Translations under genes and position numbers: made by a program | Assembly: GCA_947179485.1 (NCBI GenBank) | Contig: OX359248.1 | Coordinates: 50,044,386-50,108,385, forward strand | Source: Allacma fusca | Taxonomy: Eukaryota > Arthropoda > Collembola > Symphypleona > Sminthuridae | Direction of reading: 5' to 3' | Length of the DNA stretch: 64,000 nt | Shown here: piece by piece, positions 13,543-26,225 of the stretch | Position numbering within the stretch: the stretch's first letter is position 1 | Layout of the letters: each line of letters opens with the position of its first letter | The notes under the pieces: generated by a model | Database searches by the model: none | What the model saw: only the letters and a program-made list of their open reading frames with translations | Told to the model about the DNA's origin: nothing

Positions 13543-13787
13543 TTAATTCCCAACTTCATTCGTATGCATTTGTAGCCTTTGGGGAACCCAACTTTCCTCT
13601 GACTCTAATCCAATTCTAATTTCCAAGAAAGACTCCCTCAAAAATTCATTTACGGCAGCCAAATGAGGGTCCATGCTCAAAGCGACAAAGGGAATTGCAA
13701 GGAAGAGAACACCAACAAAAGCCAAGTACAGTCCAGTCTTTTTATAGCAATCCCCTAAAAATAAATAATCCGTGAATTTCCCCACAC
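13543..13787 (-). CDS. Open frame with one hydrophobic segment after a good acceptor; doubtful exon
   Basis: After the acceptor TTGCTTTTGCAG an 80-codon frame contains one membrane-like segment (YLAFVGVLFLAIPFVALS) and an acidic tail. Two points count against it. The phase does not match the candidate exon at 14070-14224. Part of the frame (GDCYKKTGLY) is the translated dispersed GCTATAAAAAG/GGACTGTA motif. It may be chance. Confidence 0.18.
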
Positions 13788-13838
13788 CTGCAAAAGCAAG
13801 TCAGTCTTAAATGTAAATCCTTTCAAATATTTAGAAAA

Positions 13839-13895
13839 AAAATCGCTTAAAAAAATCGCTTAAAAAAAATCGCTTAAAAAATGCTTTAAAAAAAA
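13839..13895. repeat. ATCGCTTAAAAAA short tandem repeat
   Basis: Three near-perfect copies of a 14-15-base unit, then a degenerating A/T tract. Confidence 0.8.
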
Positions 13896-14069
13896 TTTTT
13901 TAAAGGAATTTCTCCCTTATATTTACAAGGAACAGAATTATTACAAAGGGGGTCCGTAATAATGCGACCGGACTGCGAACTCTAGACGAGCAATTATTCC
14001 ATCACACTTGAGATGTTTCCATTAAATTTTGAGGAGGAAGCAGGAGACAGAATATTAATTATTTCTTAC

Positions 14070-14224
14070 CTCGGATTTGGCTAAGATGATCTCAAACTCT
14101 TCCAAAGAGAAATTGAGACAAAGGGTGGGGGAGGAGCAATTCCCATCGAAGATTAAATTCGAGTCATCTCCTGGAAGCTCCATCCTGGCCTCTCTATTGG
14201 ACCTCTCTTTGTACAGGGTTACGT
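14070..14224 (-). CDS. Candidate internal exon, 155 bases, unknown
   Basis: Flanked on the - strand by an acceptor (TATGTGAATTTCCAG) and a strong donor (CCGAG|GTAAGAAAT). The open frame encodes MELPGDDSNLIFDGNCSS and LNFSLEEFEIILAKSE, starting with two bases of a split codon and ending in phase 0. Splicing to the nearest acceptor (TTGCTTTTGCAG, 13788) would give ten more residues and a stop. The + strand is open here too. Confidence 0.25.
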
Positions 14225-15149
14225 CTGGAAATTCACATAAGGAAAATTCATTGGGTTGCCTCAGCACTAGACCTCACATGTATGTAAATAGTGCAATTCC
14301 CAACTTGTTCCACCAACAATGTACTTCATTAATGAGGGCCAATTACGTAACAACTTCTCCTTCCTCTATTTTCCTACTTGTAGACATACAGTGGGCTCTC
14401 TCTACTACTACAGTACACTCTCAAAATTTTTTGTATCTCCAGTTCTGGAATGTACATTGGAATATCTATTTGTATTCAGTTTTATTTGAGGTCCTTTAAG
14501 CTTTCGCCCATATGACCCAGAAGAAGCTTCAAAGCATTAGTATACATTCTCGTTATTTTTTGGAATCTCACATCAATATGCATATGTAGATTCAGTTGCT
14601 AGATAACAGTAATTCTCTACATAACAGCCTGGGAGATTTAAAAGGGGAACAAAACAAGTATTCAGTTATACATAAGGCCGTTATAGCAAAGAGTTGGTTC
14701 TATGTAATTAGATATCTACAGTACATACATATAAAGTTGTGCACATTCGAAGCTGGGAACCGATCAATAGCTAAAATTATTATTGTATCTACACTCGTTC
14801 TATCGATTCCCCAAATATGCAGACATTCCCACACTTTGTACTAACAACACTTTGTGTCTACGGGAAATTCTCAGTAGAACGACTTTCGCTATAGTGAAAT
14901 TCGGCTATATGTAAGGGCTCCCCAAAGGGATCTTTGAAATTAATCCCTCTAAATGTTATCCCTTGTAAGGCACAATAAATCTTTTACTGTATCTATCCCT
15001 AAGCATGGAAATACAAAATACAAAACATCATTCAATAATCCACGGATGCTCACGTCGTTAATTAAATTGCAAGCGCAAGTTTAAAATAGTCTGTAATAAG
15101 TGGGCGGATTTTAATTCAAAGGCATGTAAATGTATATATAGCAATGCAT

Positions 15150-15190
15150 AGATCCCTTATAAGATCCCTTAAAGCGGAATTTTACTGTAG
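15150..15190 (-). repeat. TTATAACGA-family element
   Basis: GATCCCTTATAAGATCCC followed by TTAAAGCGGAATTTTACTGT: contains both the variable core and the terminal ACTGTA. Confidence 0.5.
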
Positions 15191-16745
15191 TGTGTTCTGC
15201 TGTCAGTTCCAAGAATGAGATGCTAAATGATAATCCCCAAAATAAGGCACTCCAATATCTCCTGTGACCTCAAAAATTGAGCAATTTTAATGGAGCACAT
15301 GTGCGAAAATTTTGAAAACAATTCCCTACAAACTGAGTATGGAGAATTTTTTTTAAAAAAAGGTACTCCCTTATAAAATTGCCCTGAAGGGGAGGGAAAA
15401 TGTTTTTTCGTCCCACCCTGTTTATATTTATGCTTTGAATATAAACACAAGAAAGTTTTCGAGCGGGTGGAGGAAGTTGAATGAGCTCAAATATATTTGT
15501 TTTGTAGAGAATTTGCACAAAAAGGGATCCGTCCTAAGGAGAGTATCCTGCAAATATTTAATAATCCAGGGTTCTATTCCCAATTCAACTGGGTCCATTG
15601 TTTTCCAAAGTGTATTTATCCCTTATCAATTTCTGGCCGCCCAGGAATTCCCATTGTATACTGTACATGGGCTAGATGAGTGTACAGTTTGCTCTAGCTC
15701 TGAGATACCCCTTTGTTAAAGCAGCAGAGGGTTTATGAGGTTAAAAATATTTGCTTCATAAAATATTTTTTTCTAAAATATTTTACAATAGAGTGACATT
15801 TTTTTGGGCAAAAAACACATTAAATGATAGGACCGTTGTAAATTCAAAAAATTCCGCTTTGGATAATTCCTTTTTTAATTAAACAAAAAATGATTAAAAA
15901 TTTATGAATATTTCGAAGATTTCTGCTAGATTGTATAGCTGACGTAGTGCTCGCAGTGGACTGTATTTTGTGCAGGGAAAATTAATACCAGAGGATAAGG
16001 TTCATAAAAAGAGCCCCTGTTGTTTAATTTGAGATAAATGTAGGGACTGTATTTGGTTTTTTTTTCCTCCGAATATCCCCATGTGTTTATAGGCCTTTGT
16101 ACTCCGTCTGTCTATCTTTAGTGACAGTCTCTTGGCACATGTAAATGCTACTATTGATTTTTCATCTCCGGCATGCTTTCCATCCCGCGATATACAGCTC
16201 GACTCTAATTTTTCCCAGTGTTACCTCCCTATATAGTAGCCGCTCTTGGGGAACAACGCACTTCCACTCTTTCCCATGATCTGGATTTTCCCAATAGGGG
16301 TAAAATATTCATGAGACCCTTCTCAAAGTACATCCGCTCAAATATTTGAAGAGTCGCTAGTTTTTTTTTTTTTGTCACAATGTTATTTTACTTTCGCTAC
16401 AAAAACATTGAGTGTGAAGACTCGAAATTTGTTAGGGGCCGCGCTGTTGTTATAAGAACAGTCCCGGAGCTCAGTCTGTTGTGATTACAATGAGGGCTAA
16501 AAACATTCGTGATACAATTGTTCCGATAATATTTATACAGGGAACAGGAAAAGTCCAATGACTTCAAATAATTTATATTTATTATTCCACAGCCCTAATA
16601 ATTAAAGCCAATGAATCAAAAATGATTACCAGTATTTCTCCAAGTTTTTCAAACTATAAATTATCCCGGGCAGGTCCCCACGGATATAAATTTACTTCCC
16701 ACAGGGTTCTCCCAAACTTGGAATTAGCATTCTGACAGTAGCTAC

Positions 16746-16770
16746 ATATGTATGTATGTATGTACATATA
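16746..16770. repeat. TATG tetranucleotide microsatellite
   Basis: ATGTATGTATGTATGTACAT, one of many TACATA/TATGTA tracts in the window; a longer ACAT run is at 27380-27400. Confidence 0.85.
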
Positions 16771-17110
16771 TTCTACTTCTGCTGAGCCTGGAATTTATAA
16801 AGGTCATCCAACAATTTTTACAATCAAGTCTCAAAAGCCGAAATTACTATATTTAATCATACGTACAGATTAGATAAGGAATGGAAGCACACTAGTATGA
16901 ACGTAAATGAGAAAGCCAATATCAATCATTCCCCTGTGGGAGTTTTGGGAGGGTCGAATTTTTTCCCGGGCAATTCTCAGGAAACATGGGTCAATATGCA
17001 AATGGCACGTGCTCTACCTCCACAACAAACACGACATTTCTTCAAATCCTGTGGACATAAATTTACAGGGAAAATTGTTCCAAATAAATTTTCTCATTAG
17101 GAACAAAATC

Positions 17111-17150
17111 CTTTAAAAAAGGATCCACTATAAGGAGACAACACTCTGTA
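17111..17150 (+). repeat. TTATAACGA-family element
   Basis: TTTAAAAAAGGATCCACTAT followed by AAGGAGACAACACTCTGTA, with a GGATCC start and a CTGTA end. Confidence 0.55.
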
Positions 17151-18858
17151 TAAATTTTCTGGGAGTAAAAAATCTCAGCTCTTCTAACGGTGGGATTTAG
17201 AATAAAAAATGCAAATTTCTTGTCAGCTTAGATTTCCTCGTAAGGGAATCAAGTCTTCAGTTTAAATGTCTGCTTTGCTCCTGAAAAATCTCTTCCTCTC
17301 CTCGTACATGTATATCTGATGTTAAAAGACAGCAGGGTGTGACAAGGTCTCGAAATATGAAAAATGAGGAATAGCGTTACTTATACAGATTTGCACAAAT
17401 ATGCAAAAAGACAGTCATATATAGATATAGATAGGACTGTCGCTCCCCAGTTCCACGTCGAGGAATATTAATTTTCCATTAATCAGATTAAATTTTATGG
17501 AAATAAAAAAGGGAATGTCAACTTTCCCCATTGGGAAAAATTGTTCACCCTTCAGGAACCTTTCTCCTTCATTTATTTTTCAGGTCCAATTGCCCTTTCC
17601 CATATCCAGGAACTGTCTTATGAGTGAGGATTCAATCTGAGCTGTCTTCATACTGTAGTACAGTCAACTCTCATTCCCTATAGAGGCCTTCCCTATATCA
17701 AAACCCATTGTTTTATTTCATTCAATAATATTTTCTCTTATTCATATTTTTCACCGAATACTAAAAATTTTTTGTCCATGGATTTCCCTATGGATTCCAG
17801 TTATTTTTTTTCCCTTCAAAGGATATACATCCTTATAAATCACCCGCACTGTATTGTCTCAATATTGAACGCACAATCATAATGCCAGGATTTGTTTTTT
17901 TTACTATAGATAATTACGTATAGGGCCGTATTTGGAAATGTAAACACCCAATGAGCGTCATATGCTCTTAGTAGGTTAAGTGTGACTGTATACTGTGGGC
18001 CCATTTTATAAAAGGCGTCCTCAAATGAGAGGGAATTGAGGGCAATTAAATGTAAATAAAATTGGGGGTTTTTGGAAATTAAGGGCTGCTTTAATAAAAA
18101 CTCCTTCAAATTTGAGTGTGGACGTTCGGAGTGGGGAGATTGCTTTTAAGGGGAGGATGATTACAGTGAAAGTGTATTGTATGGTGATAAGTGGCTCTTA
18201 TCAGGAGAGCTGCTGCTTTGCCCATAATATGTTGCGGACTGCTGTAACGACCTCGTGTCTAAGCCCTCATGAGCTCCGAAAATACCAATGATTTCTGATA
18301 CATTTACTGATGAATGTTCTACTCGAGAGTCCACAATCCACTATTCCTACCGGGACCCCCGCGGGGTAATGCAGCAATGTAATCTATGTATGTACAGTGG
18401 CAGAGATGATCTTTTAGCCCCAACGTCAACTCTTCTGCTATTGACAGTATTTGCTATGGGGCTGTTCGACTCGGGATTTCCGTTCCTTTTATGAACGTCG
18501 TTACAAGAGCAGACCACTGCATTATCCTATCACATTTCTGGGCTGCCACTGTAATGATTAAAGCAGCAATTCCAATGGCCATGTGCTTTTCCTCCCATTA
18601 CAGATTCCATATGGGGGGTTAATAATGTACACATTTAACACACACATTTGTCACAGTCATTAGCACCGCACTCGGACGAATCCCTCGCTGCAGGGGATCC
18701 CTTTTAAAGAGCTTTTTTGTTCCGAGGGGGTGGGTCATGACCCCTGGACCCCATCCATGTGTGCCCTCTATGAGAATCAATGTAAGGAACTACAATTCTG
18801 CTTCCTTCAATTCTCTTAAATTGCTTAATTCTCTGCGGATTTTCATTCATTTTGTTCC

Positions 18859-18894
18859 TTGACCCAGGTCAATAATTAGGGTCGCAGGGGTCAA
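18859..18894 (-). repeat. GGTCA-palindrome element, copy 2
   Basis: On the + strand the copy reads TTGACCCAGGTCAA, then TAATTA, then GGGTCGCAGGGGTCAA. It is one of five copies of the same arrangement in this window, and it lies 83 bp before the TTGACCTTGA array. Confidence 0.75.
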
Positions 18895-18976
18895 CCGAAA
18901 AAATGATTGTGTTGCTAAAATTTTTGTGATATGAATGAGTAGTCGTTCATTTTTAAAACTCTGAAATATTCTTAGC

Positions 18977-19050
18977 TTGACCTTGATTGACCTTGCTTGA
19001 CCTTGCTTGACCTTGATTGACCTTGATTGACCTCATTGACCCTCGACCTA
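18977..19050 (+). repeat. 10-bp tandem array of TTGACCTTGA/C units
   Basis: TTGACC starts at 18977, 18987, 18997, 19007, 19017 and 19027, exactly ten bases apart, followed by a nine-base step to 19036 and a decayed final copy. Each unit contains TGACCTTG; where followed by A, its reverse complement TCAAGGTCA is the known extended half-site bound by FTZ-F1/ERR-type monomeric nuclear receptors. This may be a binding-site array or a simple repeat. Confidence 0.85.
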
Positions 19051-20377
19051 AAATTTTGACGTGAGTGATTATATAACGAACATTTCGAAATGATCAACGA
19101 AAATACTTGTGCTATGATGGAGCTTCATTATTTCATATTGATTTCCCAAGATATTGCGCATACCCAGGATTTAATTTAAATTAATGAAACGAATTAATTA
19201 TTCTAGCAATCAAATATTTCAATGCGTCTCCGCTAACAACAAACCAAATATCAATTCCCATTTTTCTCCCAAAATGGGATATAGAATGGGATTCGGATTT
19301 AATGTTCTCTTCTTCTTATGATTCCCAAAATTGCCGTGTATTTGTATTTGATTGGCAAACATTCCGAGCCATTAATTATTATATCCTAGAATATTGCAAT
19401 TTCAGAGTACAATATCAATAAAGTCTAATGAATGGAGTACGGAGCTGTAATTAATCAGGATTTCTATTATTTATTCATTTCTTGCTGGCTTTCAATATGC
19501 TCGAAGCAGCCGATTGGGGAGGGAATTCTACACACTTTTCTCTACCTCAAGCCATTCCATGTAAAGCCCCTTTTCCCACCAGATTTCTCAAAATACTATG
19601 GAGTATGTAACCTCGATGTAATTTTTCACAGAGAATTCCCTACTAGGAAATTTCCCTTTTTTTAATCCAATTTTTACCATGTGTCCAAATATTCCTGGAA
19701 ATTTCATTTTAAACATATTGGGTAACTACAACAACTGTAAGTATTTGATCTCAATAAGATCCTATCAAAAGCTTGTTTGCAAGGAGCATCTCTCACAGAC
19801 GGAGATAAATAAACAAGTCACACAAAAATATTTTCCGGGGATCCAAACATTAACAGCCGTTTGGAAAAGTCTGTTTATTGACGCAGGAGTTGTTTACTCC
19901 TTGGAAAAAGTCATTCACTCCCTGCACATATTACGTACCTATAATTACTAAAGACATTTTATTTTATCATCCAGAATTCCACCTCCAAAATTGTACATTT
20001 CACCCAATGGGTATGTACAGTACATATGTACATAGATGGATTTTGATGCTGAGACTCTTGCAGGGGCTCAATGTGTGACCTGACTCTACTACAAAAGTCA
20101 TAAGTTATTTACAGGCAGGTTTTTCAAGGAAGATTTTGATATCCAGATTGGACTGTACATATTCACATTTTGGAACCACCTTGTGGTGGGAAGTTTATTG
20201 GCTCATGACGAAGGAACATGTTCGATGAGAGAGTGTTTATCTCAAATGTTTTTTTCTTTGACGTGGTGGAATTTTGGAGGAATAAATCCTTTGATTTTCC
20301 ACTACCGTTGTATACATTTGGGCAAAATCCTACCTCAATTTGGCACAATCTCTGTAAAGATTCTCAAGTGACTACAG
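19051..20377. other. Intergenic: no supported gene
   Basis: AT-rich, with only short overlapping open frames (19432-20078). Confidence 0.45.
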
Positions 20378-20469
20378 GCTGGGAACCAGATGGAGATTGC
20401 ACCATGGAATATTTCCACGGGGCAGTTTCCACAACCCATCCTTATATTTACACATACATGGGAAATGAG
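20378..20469 (+). CDS. Candidate internal exon, 92 bases, unknown
   Basis: Bounded by an acceptor (AAGTGACTACAG) and a donor (AATGAG|GTTAGT). It encodes GWEPDGDCTMEYFHG and STTHPYIYTYMGNE, a composition typical of an extracellular domain. It begins with two bases of a split codon and ends in phase 0. No partner exon was identified, so this rests on splice sites and composition alone. Confidence 0.2.
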
Positions 20470-21054
20470 GTTAGTTGAAATATGACCGCTCCTTGGGTGA
20501 GGCACAGCCCTGCCCTGTGATTTTGTAAAGTATCTACATATCCTGGGATCTGACTGACTCAGACCTGAAGGAGAAAATTTTTAGTACAATGAGGACCCTC
20601 ATTCATAGTGAAATGTTTCTGGTGTGCAAGCAATTTGTCACGCTGTCATATCAGCCCCATATGTAATTATGTACATGCCACTGTATTTGGATTGAGACTA
20701 GGAGGGGAAATCGTATGAGGTAGGATGCAGTGGGATCAGGTATGGCTCCTGATATCACTTGAACCATTCGAAAATGAGATATGTACAAGTGTAGAGTCTC
20801 GCATGTCAAAAGAGGCCGAGAGTCTGGATTCTAACTGCATTTCTGTTATTGTTAGTCATTTGTGTATTGAATTTTTCTGCTTAAAATTCAAAGCCAGTCG
20901 CAGAACCTCTGCATCATTTCAAGTTCAAGTCCAAAGGCTTTATTAATTGTAAATCATGAGTCTTGATTTATCTACTCAGGGCTGGATTCCACAATCAAGG
21001 AGATCTCCCTTTCAACTCATCACACATGAGAAATGTGGGTGTACATGGCGGGAT

Positions 21055-21265
21055 TTCACTCTCACAAGTAAACCTTCATTGGTGCCCCTCCAGATTTTTG
21101 AAATTCCACCAAAACTAGTGTTTTCATACCCTGAATACTCCTCAAAGTTACACTTTCAACCTGAAGCATCTTTTATAATTTTTAAAAAATGGCGCGAAAC
21201 ATTTGACCCGAAATTCAAAACTGGGGATTTTAAGAGCATTTAAAATGGGGAATTATAAGTTTCAA
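21055..21265 (+). repeat. Dispersed repeat, copy A (about 200 bp)
   Basis: Matches the reverse complement of 22725-22995 in the same order throughout: CAAGTAAA, ATTGGTGCCCC, CCAGATTTT then GAAATT, CATACCC, ACCTGAA, AAATTCAAAACTGG, GCATTTAA and AATTATAAGTTTCA. By eye identity is around 70-75 per cent with indels. It lies within an open 95-codon frame that is probably not a gene. The family is unknown. Confidence 0.6.
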
Positions 21266-22282
21266 GTGGGTGTTTACGGAATTAACAATAGTATACGATT
21301 TCGAAAATTTTGTTCAAGAATAACCTCCTAGATTCTTCGAAAGCGTGACTTTGGCATTTTTTTCTGGAAGAAAATATTTGAGATGTGCGATGAAGTAAGT
21401 ACTAAAAAATCTGGAGATCAACCCTCTAGTAAATACGGGAATCAAACCACGTTTACAAGCTAGCGTATACGGGCTAGGAGGGATTATGCCAATTGACAGC
21501 AAATGTTGAAAATAGGGTAACCTAATATGGTACTTCAGAAGACTAACGTTATGGCAGATCCGACGTTCGAAACTTTTTATAAAATGACCTATTTGTAAAA
21601 AATTCCATGGGGATTCATTTCAATGTAATATCAATTACCTAGAATAAAAGTTCCGGTCTTGGAACCTAAACACGTTTTAACGTTTCACTAACTTTAATAT
21701 TGCGTCCATTTCTGGTTTTTAAAATATTCTGAAGCCATTGTGAAACACACAAAATTACAAATGTCATGCCCCGGGTATGGAAAATCCTCCAAAGGGGCAA
21801 CAAAGTAATGTCCTCATGATTTGGGAAATAATTTATTTAGCAAATGTTTCTCAGCTTGGCAACTAAAATATTTCAGAATTGGCAAATTTGCCCTCGAGTT
21901 TATTCACTACTTGGGAACATTAAACGTTTTAAATGGAAAATGTTTGTCAATTAGCCAATGGCAAATTGAGGAAATGTTTTTGGCAAGATTTTCCCTACCA
22001 GGTTGAAGCATACTTTCTACCAAATTATTTTTACTGCAGCTGTACCCGATTGCGCATACAAGTTTGAAATGCCTTATTTGTCTTTTAATTATTTTTAAAA
22101 GTATGTCAACGGTAGTGCTACGTGCGAAACCTCGAATTTTATATAAAATATAAGACACATGACAAATTTCAAAATCTTGAATTTTTCTAGGCCATTTTTA
22201 AAAAATTACCATGTTAAAATTCATTTAAGTATTTAAAAATTTCACGATTTTTTAAAATTATGGCAATTTGTCTTCAACGGTG

Positions 22283-22486
22283 TCATCCCTGCGATAAAGC
22301 TAATGCTTGTTTAGTACTCAATCCAATTTTTACTTTTACCATATTTGTCAATTTCAAACAGGAATGCCACATATCGTGATAGATATCGCCCTGTTTAGCC
22401 CCTTGCTCAAGCAAATTATGCCCAGAGGAACTGCTCACAATGGGCACAACTGTAGCAAACATATTATGCAAGAAAGTATGTTCCAA
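22283..22486 (-). pseudogene. Possible Helitron/PIF1-type helicase remnant
   Basis: A 67-codon - strand frame contains ATVVPIV, then GHNLLEQGAKQGDI, YHDMWH and LKLTNMVKVKIG. In order and spacing this resembles the Helitron/PIF1 helicase stretch that runs from the LPVV/LPPV block to the L-[TK]-x-N-M-R motif. The diagnostic Arg after Asn-Met is Val here, and no Walker motifs were found nearby, so this is at best a short dead piece. The neighbouring inverted repeat pair at 21055-21265 and 22725-22995 makes transposon debris here likely. Confidence 0.3.
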
Positions 22487-22724
22487 AATGGCATTTGATA
22501 AAATGAGTTCAAAATAATTTATCGCGAATATTTATTTTTAGCTTAAAATTGAATGGGCATTTTTCGGGTCCGGTGATAATTGTGCAGTGGCTAAATAATA
22601 AATAATTGCAGTACATAGTGGTTCCTTTTAACATTACAATTATTCATTGTTAACCTTATGTCCCTAATATACTCATTTAGCTGATTATAATGATAGCAGA
22701 AGGAGTTACAGCAGTACTGATAAA

Positions 22725-22995
22725 CGGAAAACCGTTTCACAAAAAACTTCAACTTTTGTATGGGGGGAGGGGTTCATGAAACTAATAATTTTCCATGTTA
22801 AATGCCATTTAAAAATTCCAGTTTTGAATTTGAGGCCAAATTGACTTCGCACTATTTTTTTAAAAAACTTCAATGCATTTTTCAGGTGGCAGGTTTGGTT
22901 TGAAAGAGAACTTCGGGTATGAGTAAACTTTTTTTTTTGAAATTTCGAAAATCTGGGGGGGGCACCAATAATATTTACTTGCCAGTATAGCAGAA
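22725..22995 (-). repeat. Dispersed repeat, copy B (inverted relative to copy A)
   Basis: Second copy of the element at 21055-21265, on the opposite strand, sharing ATTGGTGCCCC, AAATTCAAAACTGG and AATTATTAGTTTCA in the same order. An inverted pair about 1.5 kb apart, with helicase-like residue between, could be two insertions or the ends of one decayed element. Confidence 0.6.
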
Positions 22996-25075
22996 CTCCC
23001 CTAACAAGGGCAAAATGTATATTCAAACAGTGTAAATGTTTGCAAATATTAAAATGAAATTTCGGAACAAAACTAACTCTAACAAGAAATTTTGTACCTG
23101 TAAAAAGAAATTCTGCTAAAAAGGGGTTTGTTCTGGAAAGGACGCCGTTTACACACAGGGATTCAGTATATCCAGTTAATTATGTATCCATCAAGCCCAC
23201 TCCTGGTTCTGGAGTTGTAATTCACAGCTTGCAAAGTAATGTCATGATATAGGAACCTGATAGCAATCTCTGACAAATTAAATCCCATTTTGAGTAAAAT
23301 CTGGCCTTGGATCTGAAAATCCCTAAAACTATTCCCAGCTTCATGGAAGCAGGATTTTATTTGAGCATTGAAAATTCTAAAAGCTGTCTCAACTTACAAA
23401 GCCCTTGAACTTACTTTGAATCATTTGATTGGATGAAAATCCCTGACAAATATCAACTTTCTAACAAATTCTTTGTACGTGGGTAAAATAGACCAACATT
23501 CATCCTACGGATGGGGGAAATTTTAATGAGTTAACGCCAAAATGTCCTATCACTTTCTCCCTGAGGTGTCAAACTTGTGACAAATGATTGTTTTTGACAG
23601 GGAATTTGATAAAGTCACTTCTGTGACTATGAACTTTTTTTATAAAGTGCAACGCTTTTTTGCGGATACTCCTGCAAATTTTATTTCCTTTGGGAAGAAA
23701 TAAAATAAAAATTTGAACTTTACAAGCGCATGACTAAGTGTGAGAAAATAACTACTACAAAAATGTTAAATTTGTGAAATCCATTCAAAGAAAACTACAA
23801 CGGAATTATTTTGAAATTTGAGCACCTATTTTGACACCCAAAACCTCTTGAAGAATTTAAATTCTTCAAAAAATTACCAAGAGTGGAACACACTGGTAAT
23901 GGGAAAAAATTTTATGGGGAACTTTGGAATTGTCAGGATGAAATGTGACAGTACTTATAATTACTTTAAAAAAACATGGTTGAATTTAATTTCTATAAAT
24001 TTGGTTTACAGGGGAAATCTCGTGTTTCTTAAGCTGTTTTTAGTGTCTTTGGATACATAACAAGAAAACTTTTGTCATAACCTGGGATTTGTGCGAACAC
24101 AGGAAAGAATCAGATTATATTTAATTAATTAGCACGGAAATCCTTCCTATCCAAACGAATGGTATCCGGATAATTTATTTCGCACATTTTTTCCAACCAA
24201 ATTTTTCAAAAGATTTCCCGACAGTCAAAATTATTGCGTTTTTGTAAGGAAAATTTTAAACCTGAGAAAAACTTTCATTCCAGGGCATTGTTTTTCACAG
24301 AAAGATTTCATACATAAATAAAGGCAAACATGCAATAAATATTGGGCAACTTTTTCCCCCACTTTCCTACGCTTTAGACAAGAAACGTAGACAGTGCAAT
24401 CTATTTATAAAAGCAGTCCTCCAAAAGCCAACTGTGCAGTTACAAGCATGCTTTTAGGACATTTAAAAATCACCCCTGGGTTAAATAAAATTTTGATGGA
24501 AAATTCGCACACATTTTTCAATATTTTACCATAAAATGTTATCCCTAATCTTTACCCCCTATTTCCCCAAATCTTTACCAAAAATTATCCCTGTAAAATT
24601 TTCCAGGAAACATTTTCACTAAAAGTGCCCAAAATTCCCACATAAAATTTCCCTCCAAAATTCTACTCTCTGGCGATAAAACTCCAATAATAAACAAGAT
24701 CTTTACAAATTGACACTGGGGAAAATAGAAATCCATGGGGAATTTTCCCTCATAGAGAAAAATCTTAAGTGTTTAAAAAATAAAGGCTCTATAATAACAA
24801 TAATGTACTGTAATATTAAAAAGAAAAGGATTCCCTTGGAAAATAAATTATTACAGACTACCCTTGAGTGAAGGAGAAATTAAGAAAGGAAACTTTCCGT
24901 AAATTACAACCGTTCCAGAAAAAATAAAAGAGTCTTAAATCCCCAGCAAGAGAATCTTTCCCCGTACATTTTTCTAAGACTCAACAGGGGAAGATTCAAA
25001 GTTTGTGGGAAAAAAGGAGAATGGAAATTAGTTGCGGGACATCACATGCTAACTTAATTTACTTTTTGTTTTATG
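22996..25075. other. Intergenic: no supported gene
   Basis: Strongly AT-rich; an inverse TTATAACGA-family copy at 24389-24424 and CCCCAAATTTT-like degenerate repeats at 24480-24720. Confidence 0.45.
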
Positions 25076-25076
25076 A

Positions 25077-25126
<50 letters not shown>

Positions 25127-25138
25127 ACACACACACAA
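25076..25138. repeat. Compound CT/CA microsatellite
   Basis: A CT run of about 16 bases passes directly into CA repeats to 25138. Open frames across it, translating as Thr-His or Ser-Leu runs, are artefacts. Confidence 0.95.
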
Positions 25139-26225
25139 TACAAAATCTACTCAGAAACTCACGGAACTCACAGAGAGGGTCAGGAGGGTCTCTCTAGGGA
25201 TGTGATAGCTCCTGATAGGAGTCTCCTCTTGTCCCCACACAAACACACAAGAGACACACACACAAGAAAAACAGGGACAGAACAATTTCCCAAAAAAGTG
25301 CAAACAATTCAGAAACAATGAACTTTCTCTCCACCCACCACTTATTTCCTGGCTTTATCAAAAAAAAAACAACAAAACGTATTTCTGTCCCCCGTCTCAG
25401 TTTCTCCTCCAATAAGTATTTCCTTGTCTCAGAATGTTCGACCCGACTCCTCCCCAAGCAAGCATTCACGTTTCATGTCTCCTAATTTGAAATGTAGTTT
25501 GAGAAAAAAACACACTGATCACAAAAGTAGCACTTTCCCTTGGACAAAGTGAAAGCAGGGAGAAAGTAAAAGAGCTGGCACTTTCCAAAATAGCCTCTCT
25601 CTCTACATGGGAATCCTGTCACAGGGACAAACCCAGGGAAATTTCCTTGTCTTTGGCATAAACACGAAAGTCGCCCTCAGGTCTTAAAAAATAATAGGAA
25701 GAAAGTAAAGTGAATACAAAGTACTATCAAATTCACACTCATGTAAGAGGCTCCATTTGGGAGGACAACTGACTAAAAGGTCCTGAGGCACCCATTCAAT
25801 CCAATGGAATTCACTCAAGATGTGTCAATTTGTGACGTTCGTATTTGTAAGCAAATCCCCTCCGGGAACACTAAGTATTGTTTCACTTTTCCCCTTTTGC
25901 AAAAAAAAAAATCATATGCCTCTCAAAAGAAAAATCCAGGAGTTGGGAGTATACATAGAAGGGTCCACAGATGAAATTGCAATTTTTTTTGATGACACTA
26001 CGACTATCGTAGAAAAGTAGAGGATCTCCCGTAGAGACTGGGGATTTTTCCCATGGAGTTTAAATGTGACAAGGATATGGAGACGGCTAGTCCCTTCCGG
26101 ACTTTTAGTTGTGGAGAAAAAACTGAGGAGGTACACTGACAGTTGGGCTGGAACTGGTTACTTCTCAGAGAAATACTCACTCTTTTGGCTCTCCGTCCTG
26201 CAACAGGTCCGAATCTCCTCTCGCC
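25139..26225. other. Moderately GC-richer stretch without a confirmed gene
   Basis: Holds a - strand frame 25469-25194 (HSETRKYLLEEKLRRGTE) and a + strand frame ending at 26020 (KIQELGVYIEGSTDEIAIFF). Their composition is suggestive, but no phase-compatible splice sites link them to the candidate exon at 26444-26578. Confidence 0.35.

Larger units (their letters stand above)
14225..18858. other. Intergenic or intronic: no supported gene
   Basis: TTATAACGA-family copies at 15150-15190, 15524-15552 and 17111-17150. Near 18288-18494 a 68-codon frame ends in a hydrophobic tail (STLLLLTVFAMGLF), but it lacks a usable acceptor. At 18732-18743 there is a GGGTCATGACCC palindrome. Confidence 0.45.

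Noticed and set aside
18288..18494. Frame ending in a GPI-signal-like hydrophobic tail with nearby cysteines (Ly6-like idea)
   Set aside because: No acceptor in phase and no CCxxDxCN-type motif; too weak to annotate.
25003..25321. Frames with Thr-His and Ser-Leu runs
   Set aside because: Translated CT/CA microsatellite.
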